From JAYRZB01 sp041916675 (GTDB lineage Bacteria > Pseudomonadota > Alphaproteobacteria > Rhizobiales > Devosiaceae), in NCBI GenBank assembly GCA_041916675.1, contig JAYRZB010000011.1, positions 13,114 through 77,113 on the forward strand: a stretch of DNA of 64,000 nt, read 5' to 3'. Numbering within the stretch: the first letter of the stretch is position 1; each line of letters begins with the position of its first letter. The translations under genes were made by a program, and so were the position numbers. The notes below the pieces were generated by a model. It saw nothing but the letters and a program-made list of their open reading frames with translations. It searched no databases and was not told the origin of the DNA. Shown here in pieces: positions 1-9,050 of the stretch.

Positions 1-232
1 TGCGCATGTTCCGGGCGCTTGAAAGCAACAGGTCCTGCAATTCGATATCGGTCATGGCTACCAAGTCCGGATTATCCCCGGCCCGGCGGATGGTCGTCAT
101 ATAGGCTTCAACCCGGCGTTGGGTGAGCACATCGTGGTCTTCGACATTGCGCTGCCGGGCGCCGCGCGCAGCAAAGCGAGCCACAATGCCCACCACAATC
201 AGCACCAGTCCCAGTTCCAGCAGCAGAATCAT
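1..232 (-). CDS. Small membrane-anchored hypothetical protein, 3' end cut by the window
   Basis: An open frame starts at the ATG read from 232 downwards and runs 77 codons without a stop to the window edge. It begins MILLLELGLVLIVVGIVARF, a single hydrophobic N-terminal helix of about 18 residues followed by basic residues. This suggests an N-in membrane anchor with a cytoplasmic tail. The tail is charged and probably helical. I do not recognise a family. The C-terminus lies outside the window, so length and domain content are unknown. Confidence 0.6.
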   Translation of the reverse strand, partial: MILLLELGLVLIVVGIVARFAARGARQRNVEDHDVLTQRRVEAYMTTIRRAGDNPDLVAMTDIELQDLLLSSARNMR

Positions 233-387
233 CGCGTGCACCCTTTCGTGTCAGCGTTCAACTGTGCAGATGCCCATGGCAGCGGGTCAATTCAAGTCCA
301 AAGCGCCCGAGGGCGCACCTGTTTGTGATCCTATTGCCCAACAGGCTCGTATTCGGGTTAGCTCTCTGCCTCACCGGATCGGATCGC

Positions 388-786
388 ATGCTCAAATCCC
401 TCGCGCTCTATGCGGCTTCCGCCGTGATTTTCTTTCCTCTCGATTTCATCTGGCTCAGCCTGATGGGTCGGCCGTTTTATCGCAAGGAACTGGGCGATCT
501 CATGCTGGCCCAGCCCAACCTGCTGGTCGCGGCCCTGTTCTACCTGGCCTATGTTGCTGGGATGGTTTTGCTGGTTTCTGCGCCAGCCGAAGGCGATGTC
601 GTCAAGGCGTTGCTGATGGGCGCCGTGCTCGGCTTTGTCGCCTATGGCACCTACGATCTGACCAACCTCTCAACCATGCGTGGCTTCACCTCAACGGTGG
701 CGGTGGTTGATCTGATCTGGGGCACCTGTCTCAGTGCTGTCACGGCGGCTGGTGGAGTGTGGCTGGTTTCACGCTTCATGAGTTAG
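388..786 (+). CDS. DUF2177 family integral membrane protein
   Basis: A 132-residue hydrophobic protein with about four membrane segments. The N-terminal FPLDFIWLSLMGRPFY, the central LVAALFYLAYVAGM and the GAVLGFVAYGTYDLTNLSTM stretch match the pattern of the DUF2177 family, whose function is unknown. I took the ATG at 388 rather than upstream ORF extensions because the first helix starts directly there. The next gene starts 18 bp downstream on the same strand with a GTG, so the two may be co-transcribed. Confidence 0.75.
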   Translation: MLKSLALYAASAVIFFPLDFIWLSLMGRPFYRKELGDLMLAQPNLLVAALFYLAYVAGMVLLVSAPAEGDVVKALLMGAVLGFVAYGTYDLTNLSTMRGFTSTVAVVDLIWGTCLSAVTAAGGVWLVSRFMS

Positions 787-804
787 CGGAAGGATGGGCC
801 GGCA

Positions 805-1038
805 GTGAACCTGATCTTTCTGGGCCGCGGCCTGCTGGTTGGCGGGTTGATCACCACGCTGATTTCTGCTGCCCCAGCCATCCTGCTCGGCATCCTGCCT
901 CCAGCGCTGTCGCAAGGGTTGTTCGGCGTGATTGCGGCCATGCTGGTGCTCACCGTCACCCCGCTGGCTGTGGTCGCCTTCAGTGCGGGTGCAGCCCTTC
1001 TGCTGCTGGGTCTTTGGCGGCGGCGCGGACGCCCTTAG
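805..1038 (+). CDS. Small two-helix membrane protein, hypothetical
   Basis: A GTG-initiated 77-codon ORF preceded by a purine-rich GGAAGGA around 788-794. The product is almost entirely hydrophobic: one segment near residues 10-32, a second near 38-70, then a basic tail RRRGRP. I do not recognise a family. Its last 59 bp overlap the 3' end of the EamA transporter gene on the opposite strand, an unusually long convergent overlap. The coding call rests on the hydrophobic pattern and the ribosome site, not on homology. Confidence 0.5.
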   Translation: MNLIFLGRGLLVGGLITTLISAAPAILLGILPPALSQGLFGVIAAMLVLTVTPLAVVAFSAGAALLLLGLWRRRGRP

Positions 1039-1930
1039 CCGACAGGTAACGTTCGCGCATCGTCACCGCCAGCCCCGCCGCCACGATCACGGCAGCGCCC
1101 ACCAGCGACACGGTATCGATCAGGTGCCCGAAAATCAGGTAGCTAAGCGCAATCCCCCAGGGCAAGGACATGTAGTTGAACGGCTGCACCACGCTCGCCG
1201 GCGCCCGCGACAGTGCCACCATCATCAGCCCATGCGAGACAATCGAGGTCATCATGACAAAACCCATGATCGCCAGAGTCGGCAGGTCCATCGGCTGCCA
1301 GAAAAACACCCCGACCAGCGTCGTCAGAACAAGACCGATCACGCCCACATAGACCATACTGGTTGCGGTGCTGTCCGCGCTCGAAACCTTGCGGGTCAAC
1401 GCGATATAAATCGCATAGGTGGTGGCCGAAAGCACCGCATAGAACACACCCAGGCTCAATGGCAGCCCGCCCGGGCGCACGATGATCAGCGCGCCCAGAA
1501 ACCCGATCGCTACGGCCGTGAACCGAAACACACCAACTTTTTCTCCCAAAATCGGTATGGCAAAAATCGTCACCAGCAGCGGATAGATCAGGGTGATCGC
1601 CTGCAGCTCTGCCAACGGCTCTGTCATCAGGGCGGCAGCGAACAACCAGATGTCGACCACCAGCAACACGCCTCTGGCCACCTGCAGCTTTGGCGATGCC
1701 GAACGGAACACCTGCGCCAGTGGCGCCTGTCTGGCCGCCAGAAACACGGCAAACAGCGCAAAAGCCCAGAACCGCATCATCGCCACCTGAAACGGCGAAT
1801 GCGTCTGCACCAACATCTTGGTCATCGCGTCCTGCAGGCCGAAAAAGAAGATAGCCAGCAGCGTCAGCCCGATGCCAAGGCCAATATTGTCCTTGGTCCG
1901 CCGCAGCGCAGGGTTTGAAACAGCATTCAT
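980..1930 (-). CDS. EamA/DMT-superfamily transporter
   Basis: A 316-residue protein with about ten predicted membrane helices arranged as two EamA repeats. Repeat one begins at LGIGLTLLAIFFFGLQDAMT and repeat two near LSLGVFYAVLSATTYAIYIA. Drug/metabolite transporters of this family typically export small metabolites; the substrate cannot be read from sequence. I chose the ATG at 1930 (MNAVSNPALRR), because the longer frame upstream lacks hydrophobic or family-like sequence. The gene is a single transcription unit, convergent with the small membrane gene at 805-1038. Confidence 0.85.
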   Translation of the reverse strand: MNAVSNPALRRTKDNIGLGIGLTLLAIFFFGLQDAMTKMLVQTHSPFQVAMMRFWAFALFAVFLAARQAPLAQVFRSASPKLQVARGVLLVVDIWLFAAALMTEPLAELQAITLIYPLLVTIFAIPILGEKVGVFRFTAVAIGFLGALIIVRPGGLPLSLGVFYAVLSATTYAIYIALTRKVSSADSTATSMVYVGVIGLVLTTLVGVFFWQPMDLPTLAIMGFVMMTSIVSHGLMMVALSRAPASVVQPFNYMSLPWGIALSYLIFGHLIDTVSLVGAAVIVAAGLAVTMRERYLSAKGVRAAAKDPAAEGLHPH

Positions 1931-2188
1931 GTTGGGCAACCAGTAAAATGAACACCCCGCACCAGCGGTCCGGGGGCAGCGACTCTTCGCATCAGCTCTG
2001 TCTATGTGCTGGCAACCTTCTGGATCAAGCCCGCAATGCCAGCCCGGCCGATCCCTGAGCTGCATTCGGAACACCCGTCTCCAGTTCCGCCCGCCTTTCC
2101 TCACACCGAAAGCCCAGGGAATCTAGGCCTGCCGCGCCTTATCACGATGGCAGGTCCACGAGGCCGGCCTGGAGAAATGCGAGCCATG

Positions 2189-2216
2189 CTGACAGTCTTT
2201 GTCGCGTTGGTATGAA
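2189..2216 (+). promoter_or_regulatory. Candidate promoter for the DUF1176 gene
   Basis: CTGACA (2189-2194) and TATGAA (2211-2216) are separated by 16 bases and lie about 50 bases before the chosen start of the DUF1176 gene. The rest of the 330-base stretch between the EamA start and this gene holds no tRNA, repeat or ORF that I can support. Confidence 0.3.
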
Positions 2217-2263
2217 CCTCTCAAACCGATATGATGCGCGGACCGCGTTCGTTAGGATTCCTC

Positions 2264-3295
2264 ATGCGCCTGTTATTGGTTGTTCTCGCAATAGTCGTGG
2301 CTCTGCCGGCTCAGGCGGAAAGCCGCCGCTCTTTCAAGGATTGGACGGCCTCTTGCGACGATGCAGGATATTGCAGCGCTGCCTCTGGCCCCAATCTTGC
2401 GCCCGATGCTCCCAAATACACCCTCGTCATCGCCCGCCACGCCGCACAGACCTATTGGGAAATCGCCCTCGATACCCGCAACCAGCCCGCCGGAGACTAC
2501 GCCGATATCATCGCCGCCGTTGATGGCCGAAGCGAAGTGTTCGCTGCCAATTCAGAAGCGGGCAGCTTTGGTCAGGCCGGCATGGTCTATTTCCTCGGCG
2601 ACAAGGCGCAGATCCTGATGGATGGCCTCGTGCCCGGCACTGAGGTGCGCTTCGATTTCAACGATGGTAGCGACACGGCCCGCAGCGCCCGCTTCGCGCT
2701 TTCGGGCCTCAGCGCCGCCATGCTCTGGATCGATGAGCAGCAGGGCCGCCTTGGCTCAGAGCGTGTCGCCTCCTCCGTGCCCCACGGCCTTGCGCCCGCC
2801 GGCGCAAGTTCAGCCCCGCCGGTTGGCATTCCGGCAGAACTCATCGAACGCATGGCTGCCGACCCCGAATGCGAGCCCATGCATACCCTCGCCAATCGCT
2901 ATGATTCCTGGAGCGACCCGGCGCTCGCCCCAGACCGCACGCTCTACATCCTGCCCTGCTGGAGCGGTGCCTACAATTTCGGCTGGAAAGTCTTCGTCGG
3001 CGGCTATGGCAGCTATGATGCGCTGGCCTTTGCCGACTACTCCGAAACCCTGGGCTGGACCGGTGCCACCTCGCTGGCCAACGTCGACTATGATCCGGCC
3101 ACCAAGACCCTGACCGCCTACTACAAGGGCCGCGGCCTCGGCGATTGTGGCAGTTCCGGCATCTGGCGGTGGCACGAATACGGCTTCCGCATGCTCGAGT
3201 TCCGCGCCAAGGAGGCCTGCGACGGCGAGGGTGAACCGATGGAGTTCCCCGTCGTATTCTCTGCGGAGCCCTTGCCCGACGCGCCGGCACAGTGA
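2264..3295 (+). CDS. DUF1176 family secreted protein
   Basis: The product is 343 residues from the ATG at 2264. It starts with a signal peptide, MRLLLVVLAIVVALPAQA, with likely cleavage after AQA. The mature part begins with SFKDWTASCDDAGYCSA and carries paired cysteines (DPECEP, ILPCWSG, GDCGSSG, KEACDG), the layout of the DUF1176 family of periplasmic proteins of unknown function. An upstream ATG at 2231 would add 11 residues before the signal peptide and has no visible ribosome site. The gene stands alone, ending 68 bp before the SDR gene. Confidence 0.8.
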   Translation: MRLLLVVLAIVVALPAQAESRRSFKDWTASCDDAGYCSAASGPNLAPDAPKYTLVIARHAAQTYWEIALDTRNQPAGDYADIIAAVDGRSEVFAANSEAGSFGQAGMVYFLGDKAQILMDGLVPGTEVRFDFNDGSDTARSARFALSGLSAAMLWIDEQQGRLGSERVASSVPHGLAPAGASSAPPVGIPAELIERMAADPECEPMHTLANRYDSWSDPALAPDRTLYILPCWSGAYNFGWKVFVGGYGSYDALAFADYSETLGWTGATSLANVDYDPATKTLTAYYKGRGLGDCGSSGIWRWHEYGFRMLEFRAKEACDGEGEPMEFPVVFSAEPLPDAPAQ

Positions 3296-3363
3296 CCCGC
3301 CAGCCGCATTGCCCGGGTGCCTCGAAGCGTTCTAAGTTTGTTTTCAATCGCTGATTCAGAGTC

Positions 3364-4134
3364 ATGGCCGCAGACCCAACCACCAGACCCGTCGCCCTGA
3401 TCACGGGCGCTGCCGATCGTATCGGCGCCGCAATTGCCCGGCGTCTGTCTGCCCACGGCTATGCTGTTGTCATCCATTATCGCAGGTCCGGCGATGCGGC
3501 CGAGGCACTGGCCACCTCCATCCGGGCTTCGGGTGGCCAGGCGGCAACCGTGATGGCCGACCTCGCCGATCGCACCGCCCGGTCCGGCCTGATCTCCACC
3601 GCCGCCGCCCATTTTGGTCCGCTGACCCTGCTGGTCAACAACGCCTCCCTGTTCGAACCCGATAGCGCAACCGACGTTTCCGAGGACCTCTGGGACGCTC
3701 ACTTTGCTGTGCACGCTGAAGCGCCAGTCTTCCTCGCCCGCGATTTTGCCGCCCAGCTCCCCGCCGGAGCCAAGGGCAACATCATCAACATGATCGATGA
3801 GCGGGTATTGCACCTTTCGCCCGCCTTTCTCAGCTACACACTGTCCAAGACGACGCTTTGGGCCGCCACCCGCACGCTGGCGCAATCGCTGGCCCCGCAT
3901 ATCCGGGTCAATGCCATCGGCCCCGGGCCCACGCTGCGCAACACCCACCAGACCGAGGCCGAATTCGCCCGTTCTGTTCAGCGCCTGCCCCTCCGCCAGG
4001 GCCCCGACCCCGATCAAATCGCCGACGGCATTCTGTTCATCCTTTCGGCCCCGGCCATGACCGGCCAGATGCTGGCGCTCGATGGCGGCGAACATCTCGA
4101 ATGGCCCGAGCGCAACGGCCCGACGCGCAAATGA
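3364..4134 (+). CDS. SDR oxidoreductase of the pteridine reductase / FolM type
   Basis: A 256-residue Rossmann oxidoreductase. The NADP-binding motif TGAADRIG lies at residues 14-21 and NNAS at 92-95. The catalytic Ser of ordinary SDRs is missing. In its place are Asp145, Tyr158 and Lys162 (MIDERV then YTLSK), with the same spacing as the Asp181-Tyr194-Lys198 triad known for pteridine reductase PTR1. A role in reducing a pterin or dihydromonapterin is therefore likely; that is inference. The stop overlaps the uvrC start (ATGA at 4131-4134), so the two genes are translationally coupled. Confidence 0.8.
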   Translation: MAADPTTRPVALITGAADRIGAAIARRLSAHGYAVVIHYRRSGDAAEALATSIRASGGQAATVMADLADRTARSGLISTAAAHFGPLTLLVNNASLFEPDSATDVSEDLWDAHFAVHAEAPVFLARDFAAQLPAGAKGNIINMIDERVLHLSPAFLSYTLSKTTLWAATRTLAQSLAPHIRVNAIGPGPTLRNTHQTEAEFARSVQRLPLRQGPDPDQIADGILFILSAPAMTGQMLALDGGEHLEWPERNGPTRK

Positions 4135-6005
4135 CAGACGCCCCGCTTTCCGGCCCGGAGTTGATCCGGTCCTTCGTCAAGACCTTGCCCGCCGCACCCG
4201 GCGTCTATCGCATGATCGACGAGACCGGCGAGGTCATCTATGTGGGCAAGGCGCGGAGCCTCAAATCCCGGGTCACCAACTACACAAGACCCGAGGGCCT
4301 GCCCGTGCGCATCCAGCGCATGATCGCCTCGACGCACGCCATGGAGTTCGTGCGCACCGAGACCGAGAGCGAAGCACTCCTGCTCGAAGCCAATCTCATC
4401 AAGCGTCTGCGGCCGCGATACAATGTGCTGCTGCGCGATGACAAAAGCTTCCCCTATATCCTGATCGCCACCGATCACGAAGCGCCCGAACTCACCAAAC
4501 ATCGCGGCAGCCGCCGCCGCAAGGGCCACTATTTCGGCCCCTTCGCCTCGGCCACCGCCGTGGCCCGCACCATTGCGTCGCTGCAAAAGGCCTTTCTGCT
4601 GCGTAACTGCTCGAACAGCTTTTATGCCGCCCGCACACGGCCCTGTCTGCAGTTCCAGATCAAGCGCTGCGCTGCCCCATGCACCGGGGAAATCTCGCTT
4701 CCCGACTACGATAAACTGGTCGAGGACGCTCGCCAGTTCCTCTCAGGTCGTTCGAAATCGGTGCAGGATCACCTCGCTCTCGATATGAACGCTGCCGCTG
4801 AAAACCTCGATTTCGAGCGCGCCGCCATGCTGCGCGACCGGCTATCGGCCCTGGCGCTGATCCAGAGCCAGGGCGATGCCAGCGCCAAAACCGTTGAGGA
4901 AGCGGACGTCTTTGCCATCCATCATGAAGGCGGCCAGTTCTGTGTGCAGGTCTTCTTCTTCCGCGCCTTCCAGAACTGGGGCAACCACGCCTTCCGCCCG
5001 CGGGCCGATTCCACCCTCACCGATACCGAAGTGCTCGAAGCCTTTATCGGCCAGTTCTATGAAGATCGCACACCCCCAAAGCTGGTGCTGGTCAGCCACG
5101 AGCCGCAGGAGCTTGAACTGCTGGAGGAAGCGCTCTCGACCCGGCTGGGCTCGAAAGTCTCCATCCAGTCTCCCAAGCGTGGCGAAAAGCGCGATCTGGT
5201 CGATCACGCGCTCAACAATGCCCGCGAAGCGCTGGGCCGCCAGCTTGCCGAAGGTGCTACCCAGCGCGTGCTGCTTGAAGGCGTGGCGGAACTCTTCAGC
5301 CTCGACGAAACGCCGCGCCGCATCGAGGTCTACGATAACTCCCACATTCAGGGCACCAACGCCATTGGCGCCATGATCGTGGCCGGCGAAGAAGGCTTTT
5401 CCAAAAAGCACTATCGCACCTTCAACATCAAATCGACCGACATCACCCCGGGCGACGATTTCGGCATGATGCGCGAAGTGCTCACCCGCCGCTTCGCCCG
5501 CCTCGCTGCCGAAGAAGAGCCCGATGAGGGCGAGGATTCGGGCATGCCCGACTGGCCCGATGTCGTCCTTATCGACGGTGGTCAGGGTCAGCTCAATGCC
5601 GTGCGCGAGGTCATCTCGACCATGAACCTGCCCCGCGAGGTCACCTTCATCGGCATCGCCAAGGGCGAGGAGCGCGATGCCGGGCGCGAAACCTTTTTCA
5701 TGGAAGGCAAGCCCGCCTTCAAGCTGCCCCATCGCCACCCGGTGCTTTACTACGTCCAGCGCCTGCGCGACGAGGCGCACCGCTTTGCCATCGGCACTCA
5801 CCGCGCCCGGCGCAAAAAGGATACGATCAAAAACCCCCTCGATGAGATCGAGGGCATCGGCCCCACCCGCAAGCGCGCGCTGCTCCAGCATTTCGGCTCT
5901 GCCAAGGCCGTCTCGCGCGCCTCGCTCGCCGATCTTGCCTCCATCTCCGGCATTTCGGCACAAATGGCACAGCAGATCTACGATCACTTCAATCGTACGG
6001 GGTAA
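4131..6005 (+). CDS. uvrC: Excinuclease ABC subunit C
   Basis: The 624-residue UvrC makes the incisions on both sides of a DNA lesion in nucleotide excision repair. The N-terminal GIY-YIG nuclease shows GVY at residues 24-26 and YVGKARSLKSRV from 37. A cysteine cluster (LRNCSN, RPCLQFQIKRCAAPC) follows, then a UvrB-contacting UVR helix pair, the RNase H-like nuclease beginning near VYDNSHIQGTNAIGAM, and a C-terminal helix-hairpin-helix pair (EIEGIGPTRKRALLQHFG). The start is fixed by the ATGA overlap with the SDR gene. In related genomes pgsA, moaD and moaE usually follow directly; here five genes intervene. Confidence 0.97.
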   Translation: MTDAPLSGPELIRSFVKTLPAAPGVYRMIDETGEVIYVGKARSLKSRVTNYTRPEGLPVRIQRMIASTHAMEFVRTETESEALLLEANLIKRLRPRYNVLLRDDKSFPYILIATDHEAPELTKHRGSRRRKGHYFGPFASATAVARTIASLQKAFLLRNCSNSFYAARTRPCLQFQIKRCAAPCTGEISLPDYDKLVEDARQFLSGRSKSVQDHLALDMNAAAENLDFERAAMLRDRLSALALIQSQGDASAKTVEEADVFAIHHEGGQFCVQVFFFRAFQNWGNHAFRPRADSTLTDTEVLEAFIGQFYEDRTPPKLVLVSHEPQELELLEEALSTRLGSKVSIQSPKRGEKRDLVDHALNNAREALGRQLAEGATQRVLLEGVAELFSLDETPRRIEVYDNSHIQGTNAIGAMIVAGEEGFSKKHYRTFNIKSTDITPGDDFGMMREVLTRRFARLAAEEEPDEGEDSGMPDWPDVVLIDGGQGQLNAVREVISTMNLPREVTFIGIAKGEERDAGRETFFMEGKPAFKLPHRHPVLYYVQRLRDEAHRFAIGTHRARRKKDTIKNPLDEIEGIGPTRKRALLQHFGSAKAVSRASLADLASISGISAQMAQQIYDHFNRTG

Positions 6006-6057
6006 CGCTTTCCGCCTGCCGAGAATCGGCTAAGGTCCTGCTTCGGCAGAGGAAGTC

Positions 6058-7062
6058 ATGTCACAAATCATTCAGGTGAGCGGAGTCTCCAAGACCTTCC
6101 GCCAGTTCAAGCGTGCGACGGGCTTGTCCGGCGCCATCGCGAGCCTCTTCTCGCGCCAGTACACCGAAGTCAAAGCCGTGGCGGACGTATCGTTTGCCAT
6201 CGCCCCCGGCGAAGCGGTCGGCTATCTCGGCGCCAACGGGGCTGGCAAATCGACCATGATCAAGATGATGACGGGCATCCTGGTCCCGTCAGGCGGCACC
6301 ATTTCGGTTCTCGGCCGCACGCCCCATCTCGAACGCATGACCAACGCCTCCGAAATCGGCGTGGTCTTTGGCCAGCGCAGCCAGCTCTGGTGGGATCTGC
6401 CGCTGCGCGACAGCTTCGAGCTCAGCCGTCGCATCTATGACATCACCGCGGCCCGATACGCCGATAACCTCGCCTATCTCTCCGGCATGCTCGATATGGG
6501 TGGCTATCTCGACCGTCCGGTGCGCCAGCTCAGCCTTGGCCAGCGCATGCGCGCCGAAATCGCCATGTCGCTGTTGCACGATCCGAAAATCCTGTTCCTC
6601 GACGAACCCACCATCGGGCTCGATGTCGTCGCCAAGGATGCGGTGCGCAAATTCCTCAGCGAGGTCAACCGCGAGCGCGGCGTCACCATCATTCTCACCA
6701 CGCACGACCTGCAGGATATCGAACAGATCTGCCCCCGCCTCGTCATGGTCGATGATGGAAAGCTCCTGTTCGATGGCGAATTGAGCCGCCTGCGTGCCGC
6801 CCTCGGCTCGCGCCGCCGCCTCACTCTCGAATTCGGCACCGATCCCGGCCCGATAACGCTTAAATCCGCCCGGCTTGTCTCTGACGAGGGTGCCGCCAAG
6901 CATTTCCTGCTCGATAGCGAAGATACCTCGATCCTGACCGTTCTGACAGAACTTGGTTCCGGCTACGACCTCAAGGATGTGGCCCTGCATGAACCAGACA
7001 TCGAAGAGGTCATCCGCACCTTCTACCAGCAGCGCCCGGCGCGCACCGGTGCCCTGAAATGA
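6058..7062 (+). CDS. ABC-2 type exporter ATP-binding protein
   Basis: A 334-residue ABC ATPase. Walker A is GANGAGKST (residues 58-66), the signature is LSLGQ (158-162) and Walker B is ILFLDEP (178-184). A switch histidine follows in TTHDLQD. A C-terminal extension of about 100 residues follows the nucleotide-binding domain. The ribosome site GAGGAAG sits just before the ATG. The stop overlaps the start of the first permease (ATGA), so the ATPase and two permeases form one operon. Such trios are usually small-molecule exporters; the substrate is unknown. Confidence 0.9.
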   Translation: MSQIIQVSGVSKTFRQFKRATGLSGAIASLFSRQYTEVKAVADVSFAIAPGEAVGYLGANGAGKSTMIKMMTGILVPSGGTISVLGRTPHLERMTNASEIGVVFGQRSQLWWDLPLRDSFELSRRIYDITAARYADNLAYLSGMLDMGGYLDRPVRQLSLGQRMRAEIAMSLLHDPKILFLDEPTIGLDVVAKDAVRKFLSEVNRERGVTIILTTHDLQDIEQICPRLVMVDDGKLLFDGELSRLRAALGSRRRLTLEFGTDPGPITLKSARLVSDEGAAKHFLLDSEDTSILTVLTELGSGYDLKDVALHEPDIEEVIRTFYQQRPARTGALK

Positions 7063-7856
7063 AGGTGATGGCGCATGCGGCGTTTATCACCAACGCGTTT
7101 CACGAGCGCCTTGTCTATCGGTCCGAGCTCTGGGCGCGGATATTCGGCGAACTGGTGCGCGTTCTCGCCCGTATCGCCATCTGGACGTCGATCTATGTCG
7201 GCGTCACGGCCCACAACGGCATCACTCTGCCCGAGATGATCACCTATATCCTGATCGCGGCCACCGCCACCGCCTTCAACTACAAGGATGTGCTCGATGA
7301 AGTGGGCGATGCCGTCCGCAGTGGCGACGTGGCCGTGTACCTTCTCAAGCCCATGCACTACCCGGCCTATATGCTGGCCCGCCGCATCGGCCATGAGGCC
7401 TTCAACATCCTCACCGTGGCCGTTCCCATCTTCATCGTTGTCTGGTGCTTTTTCGGCCTGCAGCCGCCCGCCAGCCCGTTCCACGGCGTGGCGTTCCCGC
7501 TGTTCTGGGCGATTTCGTTCCTCATCACCTTCACCCTGGCCATGCTCTGCGGGCTGATTTCGTTCTGGCTGCTGACATCGGATTCGCTTGAGTGGTTCTA
7601 TACCGGCATCCTGGCGCTGGCCTCGGGCAACATCATTCCGCTCTGGTTCATGCCGCCCGCCCTTGCCACCGCGCTCGGTTACCAGCCCTTTGCCTGGATC
7701 GGCTACTATCCTGCCGCAGTCTATCTTGGCCGCCTTGATGTGCAGGGCACGCTTTTCGCCCTGGCAGGTGGCATCGCCTGGGTCGCCGTGCTCGGCGGCC
7801 TTGTCGCTTTCCTCTGGTCGCGGGCGCGCTATCGCCTCGTCGTGCAAGGGGGCTGA
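7059..7856 (+). CDS. ABC-2 family transporter permease, first subunit
   Basis: A 265-residue membrane protein with about six helices, of the ABC-2 permease family often annotated DUF990 or viologen-exporter-like. Recognisable stretches are VRVLARIAIWTSIY, DEVGDAVRSGDVAVYLLKPMHYP and the C-terminal ALGYQPFAWIGYYPAAVYLG. The phrase SGDVAVYLLKP is matched by RHGRFDAILVKP in the second permease, showing the two are paralogues. It overlaps the ATPase stop by 4 bp and ends 2 bp before the second permease, so all three are translated from one message. Confidence 0.85.
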   Translation: MKVMAHAAFITNAFHERLVYRSELWARIFGELVRVLARIAIWTSIYVGVTAHNGITLPEMITYILIAATATAFNYKDVLDEVGDAVRSGDVAVYLLKPMHYPAYMLARRIGHEAFNILTVAVPIFIVVWCFFGLQPPASPFHGVAFPLFWAISFLITFTLAMLCGLISFWLLTSDSLEWFYTGILALASGNIIPLWFMPPALATALGYQPFAWIGYYPAAVYLGRLDVQGTLFALAGGIAWVAVLGGLVAFLWSRARYRLVVQGG

Positions 7857-7858
7857 TC

Positions 7859-8659
7859 ATGAAGCGCTATGCCTATGTCGCGCTGAGCCTCGTGCAGATG
7901 CTGCTCAAGACCCGCCTTGAATATCGCGGCGCCACGTTCCTGAGCTGGTTCTCCATGGCCATGGCCTATGCCAGCATTTACGCGGCCATTGGCCTGATCG
8001 TTCTGCGCTTTGGCACGCTGGGCGGCTGGCAATGGCCAGAAATGGCCCTGCTCCTGTCGTTTCACCTGTTTGCCTATTCAGTCGGCGCATCGCTGAGCTT
8101 CACCCAGTTGCGCGAGCTCGAAGTGCTGGTCCGCCATGGCCGGTTCGATGCCATTCTGGTCAAGCCGGTTGGTCCGTGGACCTATCTGGTCTTTTCCGGG
8201 CTCAACATCGGCTATGTGGGGCACATCACCGTCGCCCTGAGCCTGATGATCTGGTCGCTGACCCAGTTGCACCACGGGCTTTCACCAGGCGCCGCCGTCT
8301 ATCTCTTCGCAGCGGGCATCAGCGCAGCCATGATGGTCTGCGCCATCATGACCATGATCGGCGCACAGGCGCTGGTCTGGGTCAAATCGCGCTATCTCTA
8401 CGCCATCTTCTTCGGCTTCTGGGAACTGGCGCGCTATCCGCTGCTGATCTTCCCGGTGCCAATCCAGGTCATCCTGCTCAGCGCCGCCCCGCTCGGCTTT
8501 CTCGCCTACGTTCCGGTGGCCGTCGCGCTCGGCAAGGATGTCGTCATTCTTGGCCCCTTTGCGGGCCCCGCCTCGCTGCTCATCGGCCCGCTGGCCGTCG
8601 GCATCGCCATGCTGCACTGGCGCCACTGCCTTCGAAACTATCAGGGCGCCGGCGGCTGA
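7859..8659 (+). CDS. ABC-2 family transporter permease, second subunit
   Basis: A 266-residue membrane protein with about six helices, paralogous to the preceding gene. Its cytoplasmic loop LRELEVLVRHGRFDAILVKP and the C-terminal PIQVILLSAAPLGFLAYVPV follow the same plan as the first permease. It presumably forms a heterodimer with that subunit and uses the 6058-7062 ATPase. The gene is the last of the operon and is followed by a shared stem-loop terminator facing the DUF1127 gene. Confidence 0.85.
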   Translation: MKRYAYVALSLVQMLLKTRLEYRGATFLSWFSMAMAYASIYAAIGLIVLRFGTLGGWQWPEMALLLSFHLFAYSVGASLSFTQLRELEVLVRHGRFDAILVKPVGPWTYLVFSGLNIGYVGHITVALSLMIWSLTQLHHGLSPGAAVYLFAAGISAAMMVCAIMTMIGAQALVWVKSRYLYAIFFGFWELARYPLLIFPVPIQVILLSAAPLGFLAYVPVAVALGKDVVILGPFAGPASLLIGPLAVGIAMLHWRHCLRNYQGAGG

Positions 8660-8675
8660 GGCTCTAAGAACGCAA

Positions 8676-8697
8676 AAGGCGCCGCATTGGGCGCCTT
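8676..8697 (-). terminator. Stem-loop terminator of the DUF1127 gene, possibly bidirectional
   Basis: AAGGCGCC (8676-8683) pairs with GGCGCCTT (8690-8697) around a 6-base loop, an 8-bp perfect stem. Reading the minus strand, the stem is followed by more T residues, fitting an intrinsic terminator for the DUF1127 gene. On the plus strand there is no T run, so it would only weakly stop the ABC operon. Confidence 0.65.
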
Positions 8698-8723
8698 CGG
8701 TCAGTCTCGATATGGCTGAAGTC

Positions 8724-8867
8724 TTAGTTGAACTTCGAACGGGCAATGTTGCGGATGTCGCCGCGGGTAATGCCCAGGTCGCTCAGCTGACGATTGTCGA
8801 GCGACGACAGTTCACGGATCGTGCGCTGGTAAGCAGCAAAGTCAGCAATCTTCTGGCGAATGGTCAT
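8724..8867 (-). CDS. DUF1127 domain small protein
   Basis: A 47-residue protein starting MTIRQKIADFAAY and ending LSDLGITRGDIRNIARSKFN, the hallmark helix-turn pattern of DUF1127. Small members of this family in rhizobia influence phosphate and carbon metabolism and RNA turnover. The start at 8867 is supported by AAGGGAAAAG eight or so bases upstream. The gene stands alone, divergent from the aroG leader about 220 bp away. That gap holds the two promoters and nothing else I can support. Confidence 0.88.
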   Translation of the reverse strand: MTIRQKIADFAAYQRTIRELSSLDNRQLSDLGITRGDIRNIARSKFN

Positions 8868-9050
8868 CGTCTTTTCCCTTCTCTTTGATGGTTTGAATAT
8901 ACGCCCGCCGATCGGCATTGAGCAGGTGGATTTTGTGCAGCCGAGCCATGCACCCACGGTATTCCGGGTTAATCGAAATCAACCATAACCGCCATTTGCC
9001 CGCTCCCACGCCTTAGCCGAAAGTCGAGCCATGCATATTCACATTGGCTG

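Noticed and set aside
3858..4130. 91-codon upstream extension of uvrC
   Set aside because: The extension overlaps the SDR gene and has no UvrC-like sequence; the ATG at 4131 precedes the GIY-YIG domain.
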